Positions 19,545 to 28,029 of a DNA stretch of 64,000 bases are shown piece by piece (positions within the stretch are counted from its first letter, which is position 1; each line of letters begins with the position of its first letter). The notes beneath the pieces were generated by a model. That model was not told where the DNA came from and ran no database searches. It saw nothing but the letters and a program-made list of their open reading frames with translations. A program made the translations under genes and the position numbers. The stretch spans positions 496,001-560,000 of the forward strand of contig JAHDYR010000064.1 of assembly GCA_019828565.1 (NCBI GenBank). Direction: 5' to 3'. This DNA is from Carpediemonas membranifera (Eukaryota; Fornicata).

Positions 19545-19733
19545 ATAGCTCACACTTTATTGAAACCGCTGGTGATGCCAAGTCGCTTGACTGGTTTGCC
19601 AGGCAGTTGACAAGACGCCACCAGCTTGGTAACCTTGACACTGGCACACTGGCTGCGTGTGCGCGTCGGGCTATGGGCTGGGGGTGACTGGTTGTCGTTT
19701 TGATCCAATCAAATACCGCAGGTTAGGTCATAA

Positions 19734-21657
19734 ATGGAGGAGGACCAAGTGCGCATCACTCCGCTCGGCGCTGGCCAGGAAGTTGGGCGCAGTGCGATTT
19801 TGTTGCAATATCATGGCAAAACAGTGCTTGTTTGTATCATCCGACGCCCTCATACAGCTAGATTGCGGCATTCACCCTGGACATAGCGGCGCCCTTTCTC
19901 TCCCTTTCCTCGACGGCGTGGACATAGCTTCCATCGACTTGTTGCTCATTTCACACTTTCACCTGGATCACTGTGGCGCTATTCCCCACTTCACCCAGAA
20001 ATACGGATACAAGGGCCCTATCTACATGACGGCCCCCACACGGGCATTCTACCAGCTTATCCTATCCGACTACGTCCGCGTAAGCCACATTGATGCCCGC
20101 GACTTCGTCTTCTCGCAGGCGGACATCCAGAACTCGCTCGACATGATCACCACCGTCAACTACCACCAGCGGTGCGAGCACAATGGCATCAAGTTCTGGT
20201 GCTACAATGCGGGCCATGTTCTGGGTGCGGCGTGCTGGATGGTTGAGATCGACGGCGTCCGTGTGCTGTACACTGGCGACTTCACCCTTCACCCAGACCG
20301 CCACCTCGGGGGGGCCGAGATCCCGGATGTCTCCCCAGACATCCTCATCGTGGAGAGCACATACGGCACCCAGCGCCACGAGCCCGCGGACGAGCGAGAG
20401 GGGCGCCTGACCAGGAGCATCGCCCGTACCCTCCAGGGCGGTGGCAACGTGCTCCTCCCCGTGTTCGCGTTGGGGCGAGCGCAGGAGCTGCTTCTGGTGC
20501 TGGAGGACTTCTGGTCGGCACACCCCGAGCTGCAGGGTTACCCAGTCTACTACATCTCGCCCCTCGCCCAGCGGTGTCTGCAGATCTTCCGGACGTATGT
20601 GTACATGATGAACCAGCGTGTCCAGGACCAGTGCAACGTCTCCAACCCGTGGAACTTCGCCCACATCACAGAGCTCGACCGGCTCGAGCGGTACGACCCC
20701 TCTGTCCCCTGCGTCGTCATGTGTTCGCCCGGGATGCTCCAGAGTGGCGTCTCGAGGCAGCTGTTCGACATGTGGCGGGAGGATAGCAAGAACCTTGTGG
20801 TCATCACGGGCTACGCCGTCGAGGACACCGTCGCCAAGACGATCCAGCAGTCCGCGTCGAGGGACGCCCGCAAGATCATGACCAAGCAGGGCGAGATCGA
20901 GGTCAATTGCGGTGTCGAGGTGGTCTCCTTCAGCGCACACAGCGACTGTACCCAGACGACAGAGTTCGTCCGCCGCATCCGGCCGTCCCAGATCGTCCTC
21001 GTGCACGGCGAGGAGCACCAGATGGGCAACCTCCGCCGCCACCTGGAGAAGAAGTTCCCCGCCATCCAGCTGTGGTCCCCCGCCAGCGAGCGGTCCGCGG
21101 TCTGCACGATATCGCGGGACCGGCGGGCTGTGGCCCTCGGGACCATCGCCCAGAGCATCAATGACAAGAAGCCCGCCGTGGTCGACGGCCTGGTGGTCTC
21201 CCGGCCCGAGGTCACGAGCGAGGTCATGCTGGTCGACCCGGACGACCGTGAGATCTTCGCACTCCACACGGGTGTCCAGCGGTCCGTGATCCGGTCCCGG
21301 TCCACCGTCCATGTCACGAGCATCACCCCAGACGCTGTGCTCAGGTATCTGGCCGCTGTCTTCCCCGAGACCGAGGTCATCAAGGCCGAGCCCGGGGCGT
21401 CATCCGGGTCTGTCGCCATCGGCGGTGTGACCGTCGAGGCCGTCCAGGTTGGGACGGGCGTCACGGCGACCATGGAGTATCTCACGGACGGGCTCGACCG
21501 CGTCGTCGGTGAACTTGTCCGCGCCCGCATCCAGCGTCTGGTCGAAACTCATGATACGACGGGTGTGCCGCGGGCTGGGGTTACCCAGGTCAGCAGCGCG
21601 CTGGCGGAGCTAGGGTCCGGGTTTACAGAGGCAGATGTCGGGCACTACCTGGTTTGA
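19734..21657 (+). CDS. CPSF3: CPSF73-type mRNA 3'-end endonuclease
   Basis: Exons 19734-19829 and 19858-21657 give 631 residues. CPSF73 is the zinc-dependent nuclease that cleaves pre-mRNA before polyadenylation. The spliced start reads RITPLGAGQEVGRSAILL, KTVL then LDCGIHPGHSGAL, matching the family precisely. Metallo-beta-lactamase motifs are intact: LLISHFHLDHCGA (HxHxDH, about residues 63-73), YNAGHVLGAAC, YTGDF, ESTYG. The beta-CASP region has PVFALGRAQELL, MCSPGMLQSGVSRQLF, SFSAHSDCTQTTEF and VLVHGEEHQM. The C-terminal domain is shorter and divergent. Its first 45 nt lie inside arm A, so a truncated copy of its 5' end also sits at the inner edge of arm B. It begins 189 bp downstream of CCT delta copy 1, same strand. 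Confidence 0.93.
19830..19857 (+). other. 28-nt spliceosomal intron
   Basis: It starts GTTTGT and ends CCTCATACAG. Excision joins KTVL to LDCGIH, restoring a segment conserved in CPSF73 from yeast to human; without it the conserved start and body are in different frames. Confidence 0.9.
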
Positions 21658-21812
21658 AGACGATGGAACGACATATAAATCGCCGCGGCAGTAAGATGGA
21701 GCTCAGTCGAGGTAGGAGGCCGAGTGTTTGGGAGCTGAACGCCACATTGGCTGCCCAGTGGTGCGGCTGAGTCGACCGACGAAAGACGCAGGTTTGGGGC
21801 TTGGCGCCGGCA

Positions 21813-22924
21813 ATGTCCGACAAACGGCCAATTAATGCCTTAGGGCTCCCGGAGTCAACTGTTCTGCGCCTCAACGAGGCTAACTTGCGGAATATTGCCG
21901 ATCTTTCGGCGTTAGGATCGGTAGCTGCGTTAGCCAAGCGTTTGTGGTTCTTTTTACTCGTTACACAGGAAGCAACCTCAATTTGTCCGAATCAACTGCA
22001 GTTTTCGTTGCTATCGAGACTCTTAGTTCGTTTCCCGCCCCGTTGCCTCACCTAGACGCTCCCACCATCTCCACCGCAGCCCTGGGGACTCCGTGCTCGG
22101 TCTTCTTCGACCCCACCACTGGCCCCCAGCTCATCACGTTCATTAGAGGTCTCGACGAGAAGTTTGGTCTTGGCCTCCCGACCGGGGAGCTCGTCCACGT
22201 CTGCGGCATCCCGGGCACCGGCAAGACGCAGCTCACCATGCAGCTGTGCCTCACAGTGCAAATACCGAAGCCGATGGGCGGGCTTGACGGCAGTGCCATC
22301 TTCATTGACACCGAGGGATCCTTCAGTGCGGCCCGGCTGCACACCATGGCCCGAAGCCTCAGAGAGCACCTCTCCGCAAGGGTCCAGCGCGTGAGAGAGG
22401 CCGGCGGCGGCCCACAGAGTGACGCCATGGGGCGGGCTGTGTCTTGCATGGACCCGGACGGCATGCTGGGGCGGGTGAAGCTGATGAGGGTGTTGGACGT
22501 CAGCGAGCTCCTAGCCTGTGTCCAGATGCTTCCGGGCATCCTCTCAGTGGCCACAGACACCCGTCTGATCGTCATAGACTCGCTGGCCATGCACTTCCGC
22601 CACACGCAGTTCGACTCCGCCCGGGACCGAGCCCAGCTGATGGCCGAGCTGTGCGACTCGCTGTCCATCATCGCATACCGGTTCAAGCTGCTCATTGTCA
22701 TCACAAACCACACAACGACGAAGTACACCCGTGTGGGGCGGCAGGCGTATCTCGGGCCCGCCCTGGGCGATGCCGTGTTCCTCGCCCCAGTGGCCAACCT
22801 CATGCTGGGACGGGACAGCAGGGGCGAGGGAAGGACGATACGGGTCCAGTCGCGGCACCTGATCGACAGGCGCCCTGTCCCAATTTGTGTCGGGGCGGAG
22901 GGCGTGCGTGACGGGCTGGCGTGA
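21813..22924 (+). CDS. RAD51C: RAD51C-like recombinase paralogue
   Basis: Exons 21813-21939 and 21969-22924 give 360 residues. RAD51 paralogues assist RAD51 filament formation in homologous recombination. The N-terminal helix-hairpin-helix-like region (INALGLPESTVLRLNEANLR) is followed by the ATPase core: VHVCGIPGTGKTQLTMQL (Walker A, about residue 122), FIDTEGSFSAARL, and RLIVIDSLAMHFRH (Walker B, about 241). IVITNHTTTKYTRV and YLGPALGDAVF follow. The VQIPKPMGGLDGSAIFIDTE run parallels RAD51C more than RAD51, DMC1 or XRCC3. It has about the length of human RAD51C (376). The intron lies at residue 42. It is encoded 155 bp after CPSF73 on the same strand, inside the inverted-repeat loop. Confidence 0.85.
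21940..21968 (+). other. 29-nt spliceosomal intron
   Basis: It starts GTTTGT, ends CTCGTTACACAG. Excision joins VAALAK-R to SNLNLSES in frame; the two exons are otherwise in different frames. Confidence 0.85.
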
Positions 22925-22983
22925 TAGGGCGTCGGTATGGTTTACTAAGCATGCTAATGGTGGGTACACTGCAGATTATCGCC

Positions 22984-23229
22984 TTAATCGTACTCGTCGC
23001 CGTCCTCGATGCCCCCATAGAGCAAACGCTGCCTTAGGAGCCGGCGTCGCACTAGCCCAAGGGTTACGAGCACCATGGAGACAAGAATAAAGAGGAATAC
23101 GCCAATGGTAATACTATCCCCAATGACTGCGAACCAACCGGCCTCTACGCAGCCAATTTGTGAGAACATGACGGTGGCGAAGAGAAGAATGGAAAAGAGA
23201 TGCTGAGCTGAAGTATGTGGGACCTTCAT
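22984..23229 (-). CDS. Small single-pass membrane protein, 81 residues
   Basis: It starts MKVPHTSAQHLFSILLFATV, a signal-like hydrophobic segment to about residue 30, then WFAVIGDSITIGVFLFILVS and MVLVTLGLV as a second hydrophobic span (about 33-59). The short tail is basic, then acidic (RRRLLRQRLL ... GIEDGDEYD). If the first segment is cleaved it is a type I single-pass protein. It is convergent with RAD51C (59 bp between stops). No family recognised; small adaptor or assembly subunits often look like this, which is a guess. Confidence 0.6.
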   Translation of the reverse strand: MKVPHTSAQHLFSILLFATVMFSQIGCVEAGWFAVIGDSITIGVFLFILVSMVLVTLGLVRRRLLRQRLLYGGIEDGDEYD

Positions 23230-23377
23230 TGTGATTGGTGGATATTGGTGCTCTTAGCCTTTGGGAGTTATTGTCCTCGGCGTTTCGATGCTCGAGCTTG
23301 TCTTGGCGAACGATTTACGCTGTTACATGTGGCGCGATATATATGCCCAATTCTGTCCTCATTTGTCCATCCATGCT

Positions 23378-24100
23378 CTACTGGTCCATACGGGACATGA
23401 GCTGACTGACGACCTTGCTCATCCTGTCCAGCTCCCCGAGTTGCTCGAACACCTCGTTCTCCTCGGGCTCAGCGACAGACTCCAGGTCAGATCGCGGCTG
23501 TATCTTGTTCGGGGACGACAGCTTGAGGCCCCTGGTGCGGTGGTCGAGCGCCTGTATGGCCAGGGCGACCGTGGAGCGCCAGTCGTCGTCTTCGAGCTCG
23601 TCCTCGATACGGCGAGGCTGATTATCCCGGAAGACGCGACCCCTCTCCTGCTCCATCTCAGGCTGGGGCTGTTTCTTCTTGGCGTTCGCGAGGGTCAGCA
23701 CCGAGAACGACAGCTGATCCAGCCTGCTCTGCATGCGGGACATCGCCACCGTCTGCCTCTGCACCAAGCTTGTAAGCCCGGTCACGGAGGTGGCCAATGC
23801 TCGCACGGCATCATTCGACTGGCGCAGCTCCTGACGAACGGCGTTCATCGCAGCCTCGTGGCTAGCAGACGCCTGGTGGATGTCCTGCCGAATCACATTC
23901 ATTGTCGCGTCGTTGTTATTGAATCCCATCGCTAGAGGCGTGGACTGGGCGAATTGGCTGGTGTACGCGGCTCTCTGGTCCGAATACGCCGATTGCGTCA
24001 TTGGTGGCGCGGATCCAGCGGATGATTGAACTGGCTGCGATGCTGGAGACTGCGCCATTGCATTGTTCCAGGTGAATCCGTTGCTATGGAGCCCGTTCAT
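23378..24100 (-). CDS. Coiled-coil protein of unknown function, 240 residues
   Basis: It starts MNGLHSNGFTWNNAMAQSP. The first 55 residues are Ser/Ala/Gln/Pro-rich and probably disordered. Residues about 60-150 form a long amphipathic helix (RQDIHQASASHEAAMNAVRQ, then TSLVQRQTVAMSRMQSRLDQ), a likely coiled coil. A charged segment follows (RRIEDELEDDDWRS), and a second short helix ends the protein. Oligomerisation or scaffolding is inference. It is transcribed away from CCT delta copy 2, whose 3' junction begins about 70 bp upstream of this start, so the insertion of that copy may have altered its promoter. Confidence 0.6.
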   Translation of the reverse strand: MNGLHSNGFTWNNAMAQSPASQPVQSSAGSAPPMTQSAYSDQRAAYTSQFAQSTPLAMGFNNNDATMNVIRQDIHQASASHEAAMNAVRQELRQSNDAVRALATSVTGLTSLVQRQTVAMSRMQSRLDQLSFSVLTLANAKKKQPQPEMEQERGRVFRDNQPRRIEDELEDDDWRSTVALAIQALDHRTRGLKLSSPNKIQPRSDLESVAEPEENEVFEQLGELDRMSKVVSQLMSRMDQ

Positions 24101-24168
24101 GTCGGGAAATTTTGACGACGGTGCAACTTAACGAACGAGAGCCGCGAAGGCGGTGTTAACAGTATCAG

Positions 24169-25849
24169 TAAAGTGTGAGCTATTTACCTTGCAGCGACAA
24201 TATCGGAGATCTTCAAGATCATCTGGGCAGTTTCCGTGGCGAGCTTGACGGCCGACGACGTCACCAGTGTCGGCTGGATGACCTTCTTGGCCCGCATGTC
24301 GAGGATGTCGCCCTTCTTGACGTGGATGCCGGCCATCGTCACGCCCTTGTTGTGCTCCGAGCGCAGCTTGGTGACAGTCGCGATGGGGTTCAGCCCGGCG
24401 TTCTCGGCGAGCGTGTATGGGATCAGCTCGAAGGCGTTAGCGTACGCCTTGACGACGTAGCTCTCGAGGCCGCTGAGCGTCTGCGCGTACTCGTCGAGGC
24501 GCATCGCGAGCTCGATCTCCGCGGCGCCACCGCCGGGGAGCTGCTTCTTCTTCTTCACGAGCGAGCGGATGACGCACAGCGCGTCATGCAGCGAGCGGTC
24601 AGCCTCGTCGAGGATCAGCTTATTGACGCCGCGCACGAGGACGGTGATGGTCTTCGCGCTGTGCTCGGGCTGGGGCAGGGCGGGATCGTCACGGATGACG
24701 CGGACCATGCGCTTGCCAGAAAGCTCGATCTCCTCCGCGATGAAGGCGTGGCCGAGCTTGTCGGCGGTGAAGTGCTCGATCGACGCGATGGGCTTGCAGC
24801 CGACGGTGCGGCAGACGAACGAGGCGTCTTCGCGCTCGATGTTGCGCACCACCATGATGCCCATCTTGGCGAGAAACGCGAGCGCGATCTCGGAGACGGC
24901 GTCACGCAGGATGCTCTTCTGGATCAGGACGACGTTGCAGCCAGACGCCTTGATCTTCTTGCACATCGTCAGGATGTAGCGCCGTTCCTCGCGGATCAGG
25001 CGGTCCATCTGCTGGTAGTCCGAGACGACCACAGACGAGTCCATCGTCGTCTTGGGCGCCGAGAGGCAGAACTGGATGAACGCGATCTTGGCGTTGCTGA
25101 TCGACGTCGGGCCGTTGGCGACGTGCGACACCTTGCGGGGGAAGCAGAGGCCCTTGATGAGCTCCGTCCGGTCGATTGTGTCGCCCGCAAGCTTGACCAC
25201 GCGGATGTCGTCGAGGTTGACGTTGTCGTCGTTAAGCGGGTCGCAGATGGCCGAGACAGCGTCGACGGCGATAGGCGCGAGCCACTTGCTGTACTGGCTC
25301 ACGACCTTCGACGACAGCGACGTCTTGGCGGCAGTGATGAGGGTCTTGCGGACGTTGGACGGGTCCAGGTCCAGATCAATGCTCATCGAGTCGAGGATCT
25401 CCTCCGCCTTCGCCGCGGCCTTGCCGTAGCCGCGAGAGATGACCGACGGGTGCAGGCCCATCTTCAGCAGGTTCGGGCACTCGTGCAGCAGTGAGCAGCA
25501 CATGACGACAACAGACGTGGTGCCGTCGCCAGCCTCGACATCCTGAGCCTTCGAGAGCTCGATGAGGAGACGGGCCGCCGGGTGGCGCGCCTCAAGCTCC
25601 TTCATGATCGTCGCGCCGTCGTTCGAGATCAGCACGTCGCCCTTTCCGGTGATCACCATCTTGTCCATGCCTCTGGGGCCGAGAGACGTTCTAATCGCGG
25701 ATAGAACCTCTTCCGCGGCGGCAATATTAGTTGTCCGAACGTCCTCGCTCTTCGCGCTGCTGGTTGGCGCCATTTCCTGGACAAAATTCTTCTGCCAATA
25801 TCGCGCAGTTTTGCACCCGCGGCCGACAGCTCGCCCGGCAGTCGTGCAG
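24169..25849 (-). repeat. Gene-sized duplicate unit carrying CCT delta copy 2
   Basis: 1681 bp match copies 1 and 3: 76 bp of 5' flank, the full coding region and only 15 bp after the stop. Both flanks then diverge abruptly from those of the inverted arms. Comparison with copy 3 shows one base difference, G for T at 24898 on the plus strand (synonymous, Ala). The unit boundaries lie close to where a transcript might begin and end. Confidence 0.9.
24184..25773 (-). CDS. CCT4: T-complex protein 1 subunit delta (CCT4), copy 2
   Basis: Its protein is identical to copies 1 and 3 (529 residues, same start MAPTSSAKSE and the VEAGDGTTSVVVM ATPase motif). It differs from the other two by one synonymous base at 24898. 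It lies in the loop between the inverted arms, in the same orientation as copy 3 and opposite to copy 1. Only 76 bp of upstream sequence is shared with the other copies, then unrelated DNA begins, so its promoter may be incomplete. No frameshift or stop is seen, so it is either very young or under selection. It may also be an assembly or haplotype effect. Confidence 0.92.
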   Translation of the reverse strand: MAPTSSAKSEDVRTTNIAAAEEVLSAIRTSLGPRGMDKMVITGKGDVLISNDGATIMKELEARHPAARLLIELSKAQDVEAGDGTTSVVVMCCSLLHECPNLLKMGLHPSVISRGYGKAAAKAEEILDSMSIDLDLDPSNVRKTLITAAKTSLSSKVVSQYSKWLAPIAVDAVSAICDPLNDDNVNLDDIRVVKLAGDTIDRTELIKGLCFPRKVSHVANGPTSISNAKIAFIQFCLSAPKTTMDSSVVVSDYQQMDRLIREERRYILTMCKKIKASGCNVVLIQKSILRDAVSEIALAFLAKMGIMVVRNIEREDASFVCRTVGCKPIASIEHFTADKLGHAFIAEEIELSGKRMVRVIRDDPALPQPEHSAKTITVLVRGVNKLILDEADRSLHDALCVIRSLVKKKKQLPGGGAAEIELAMRLDEYAQTLSGLESYVVKAYANAFELIPYTLAENAGLNPIATVTKLRSEHNKGVTMAGIHVKKGDILDMRAKKVIQPTLVTSSAVKLATETAQMILKISDIVAAR

Positions 25850-26012
25850 GTCGTGTGAATGGCTCTTCGCCAAGTATACACTCGAGTTATTGCTTTATGC
25901 GAAAAATTTCCGGATTGATTCCGACCCGAAAGAAGATGAAGAGCGAATTCTTTGGCGAATTGAGGCTTACTGCCGTCAACTACTTGGCAGGCTAGATTAG
26001 CAGGTTACCCCA
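25850..26012. other. Unique junction between CCT delta copy 2 and arm B
   Basis: These 163 bp are AT-richer than the surroundings and are not part of either duplicate. A plus frame with less biased codons reads LYAKNFRIDSDPKEDEERIL and ends RQLLGRLD at a TAG. An overlapping frame starts MALRQVYTRVIALCEKFPD. These could be remnants of one small gene split by a frameshift, or chance. No homologue recognised. Confidence 0.3.
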
Positions 26013-26046
26013 CTGGCCAGCGCCGAGCGGAGTGGTCCTCCTCCAT
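26005..26046 (-). pseudogene. Truncated 5' fragment of CPSF73
   Basis: On the minus strand the first codons of CPSF73 (ATG at 26046, MEED) are preserved, then an 11-nt deletion relative to 19734-19778 shifts the frame. The homology ends at 26013 after the palindromic CTGGCCAG, and a TAA follows at once. Only the first 34 nt derive from the gene. Confidence 0.85.
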
Positions 26047-26235
26047 TTATGACCTAACCTGCGGTATTTGATTGGATCAAAACGACAACCAGTCACCCCC
26101 AGCCCATAGCCCGACGCGCACACGCAGCCAGTGTGCCAGTGTCAAGGTTACCAAGCTGGTGGCGTCTTGTCAACTGCCTGGCAAACCAGTCAAGCGACTT
26201 GGCATCACCAGCGGTTTCAATAAAGTGTGAGCTAT

Positions 26236-27825
26236 TTACCTTGCAGCGACAATATCGGAGATCTTCAAGATCATCTGGGCAGTTTCCGTGGCGAGCTTGA
26301 CGGCCGACGACGTCACCAGTGTCGGCTGGATGACCTTCTTGGCCCGCATGTCGAGGATGTCGCCCTTCTTGACGTGGATGCCGGCCATCGTCACGCCCTT
26401 GTTGTGCTCCGAGCGCAGCTTGGTGACAGTCGCGATGGGGTTCAGCCCGGCGTTCTCGGCGAGCGTGTATGGGATCAGCTCGAAGGCGTTAGCGTACGCC
26501 TTGACGACGTAGCTCTCGAGGCCGCTGAGCGTCTGCGCGTACTCGTCGAGGCGCATCGCGAGCTCGATCTCCGCGGCGCCACCGCCGGGGAGCTGCTTCT
26601 TCTTCTTCACGAGCGAGCGGATGACGCACAGCGCGTCATGCAGCGAGCGGTCAGCCTCGTCGAGGATCAGCTTATTGACGCCGCGCACGAGGACGGTGAT
26701 GGTCTTCGCGCTGTGCTCGGGCTGGGGCAGGGCGGGATCGTCACGGATGACGCGGACCATGCGCTTGCCAGAAAGCTCGATCTCCTCCGCGATGAAGGCG
26801 TGGCCGAGCTTGTCGGCGGTGAAGTGCTCGATCGACGCGATGGGCTTGCAGCCGACGGTGCGGCAGACGAACGAGGCGTCTTCGCGCTCGATGTTGCGCA
26901 CCACCATGATGCCCATCTTGGCGAGAAACGCGAGCGCGATCTCGGAGACTGCGTCACGCAGGATGCTCTTCTGGATCAGGACGACGTTGCAGCCAGACGC
27001 CTTGATCTTCTTGCACATCGTCAGGATGTAGCGCCGTTCCTCGCGGATCAGGCGGTCCATCTGCTGGTAGTCCGAGACGACCACAGACGAGTCCATCGTC
27101 GTCTTGGGCGCCGAGAGGCAGAACTGGATGAACGCGATCTTGGCGTTGCTGATCGACGTCGGGCCGTTGGCGACGTGCGACACCTTGCGGGGGAAGCAGA
27201 GGCCCTTGATGAGCTCCGTCCGGTCGATTGTGTCGCCCGCAAGCTTGACCACGCGGATGTCGTCGAGGTTGACGTTGTCGTCGTTAAGCGGGTCGCAGAT
27301 GGCCGAGACAGCGTCGACGGCGATAGGCGCGAGCCACTTGCTGTACTGGCTCACGACCTTCGACGACAGCGACGTCTTGGCGGCAGTGATGAGGGTCTTG
27401 CGGACGTTGGACGGGTCCAGGTCCAGATCAATGCTCATCGAGTCGAGGATCTCCTCCGCCTTCGCCGCGGCCTTGCCGTAGCCGCGAGAGATGACCGACG
27501 GGTGCAGGCCCATCTTCAGCAGGTTCGGGCACTCGTGCAGCAGTGAGCAGCACATGACGACAACAGACGTGGTGCCGTCGCCAGCCTCGACATCCTGAGC
27601 CTTCGAGAGCTCGATGAGGAGACGGGCCGCCGGGTGGCGCGCCTCAAGCTCCTTCATGATCGTCGCGCCGTCGTTCGAGATCAGCACGTCGCCCTTTCCG
27701 GTGATCACCATCTTGTCCATGCCTCTGGGGCCGAGAGACGTTCTAATCGCGGATAGAACCTCTTCCGCGGCGGCAATATTAGTTGTCCGAACGTCCTCGC
27801 TCTTCGCGCTGCTGGTTGGCGCCAT
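26236..27825 (-). CDS. CCT4: T-complex protein 1 subunit delta (CCT4), copy 3
   Basis: It encodes the same 529 residues as copy 1, and I saw no base difference from copy 1 within the gene. It has the full set of chaperonin motifs (TSLGPRGMDKMV, VEAGDGTTSVVV, ISNDGATIMKE) and the same head-to-head arrangement with a Gryzun-like gene 204 bp away. The downstream 190 bp also match copy 1, up to the CPSF73 stub. Because the intergenic promoter region is included in the arm, this copy should be as expressible as copy 1 (inference). Confidence 0.94.
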   Translation of the reverse strand: MAPTSSAKSEDVRTTNIAAAEEVLSAIRTSLGPRGMDKMVITGKGDVLISNDGATIMKELEARHPAARLLIELSKAQDVEAGDGTTSVVVMCCSLLHECPNLLKMGLHPSVISRGYGKAAAKAEEILDSMSIDLDLDPSNVRKTLITAAKTSLSSKVVSQYSKWLAPIAVDAVSAICDPLNDDNVNLDDIRVVKLAGDTIDRTELIKGLCFPRKVSHVANGPTSISNAKIAFIQFCLSAPKTTMDSSVVVSDYQQMDRLIREERRYILTMCKKIKASGCNVVLIQKSILRDAVSEIALAFLAKMGIMVVRNIEREDASFVCRTVGCKPIASIEHFTADKLGHAFIAEEIELSGKRMVRVIRDDPALPQPEHSAKTITVLVRGVNKLILDEADRSLHDALCVIRSLVKKKKQLPGGGAAEIELAMRLDEYAQTLSGLESYVVKAYANAFELIPYTLAENAGLNPIATVTKLRSEHNKGVTMAGIHVKKGDILDMRAKKVIQPTLVTSSAVKLATETAQMILKISDIVAAR

Positions 27826-28029
27826 TTCCTGGACAAAATTCTTCTGCCAATATCGCGCAGTTTTGCACCCGCGGCCGACAGCTCGCCCGGCAGTCGTGCA
27901 GACGGCAAGTGGAGGGTATAGTGAGTGCGGAGGCAGATATCGATCCCAGAACTGGCATGAATCCGCTGTCATCGAGCCAGCCTTCGAGCCAACCGCAACC
28001 CCAGCCCGCAATGCGTACTGGCTAGCCTC

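Larger units (their letters stand above)
15786..19778 (+). repeat. Inverted-repeat arm A (3993 bp)
   Basis: It is the reverse complement of 26013-29995. It contains the Gryzun-like gene, the CCT delta gene, the start of CPSF73 and 59 bp of the HSP110-tail repeat. By reading along both arms I found only two differences: an 11-nt block present here (in the CPSF73 first exon) and absent in arm B, and one T fewer in a T run at the matching place of the Gryzun-like gene. Lengths agree exactly with those two indels (3993 - 11 + 1 = 3983). Confidence 0.92.

Noticed and set aside
18234-19553. A 439-codon open frame antisense to CCT delta (repeated at 24175 and 26227)
   Set aside because: It is the reverse complement of the conserved CCT delta gene; its Leu/Asp/Arg/Val-rich composition is what antisense of C/G-ending codons gives.
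23230-23377. tRNA, rRNA or other structural RNA genes in intergenic gaps
   Set aside because: No cloverleaf with conserved T-loop and D-loop bases was found in any gap I examined by eye; a covariance-model scan would be decisive.
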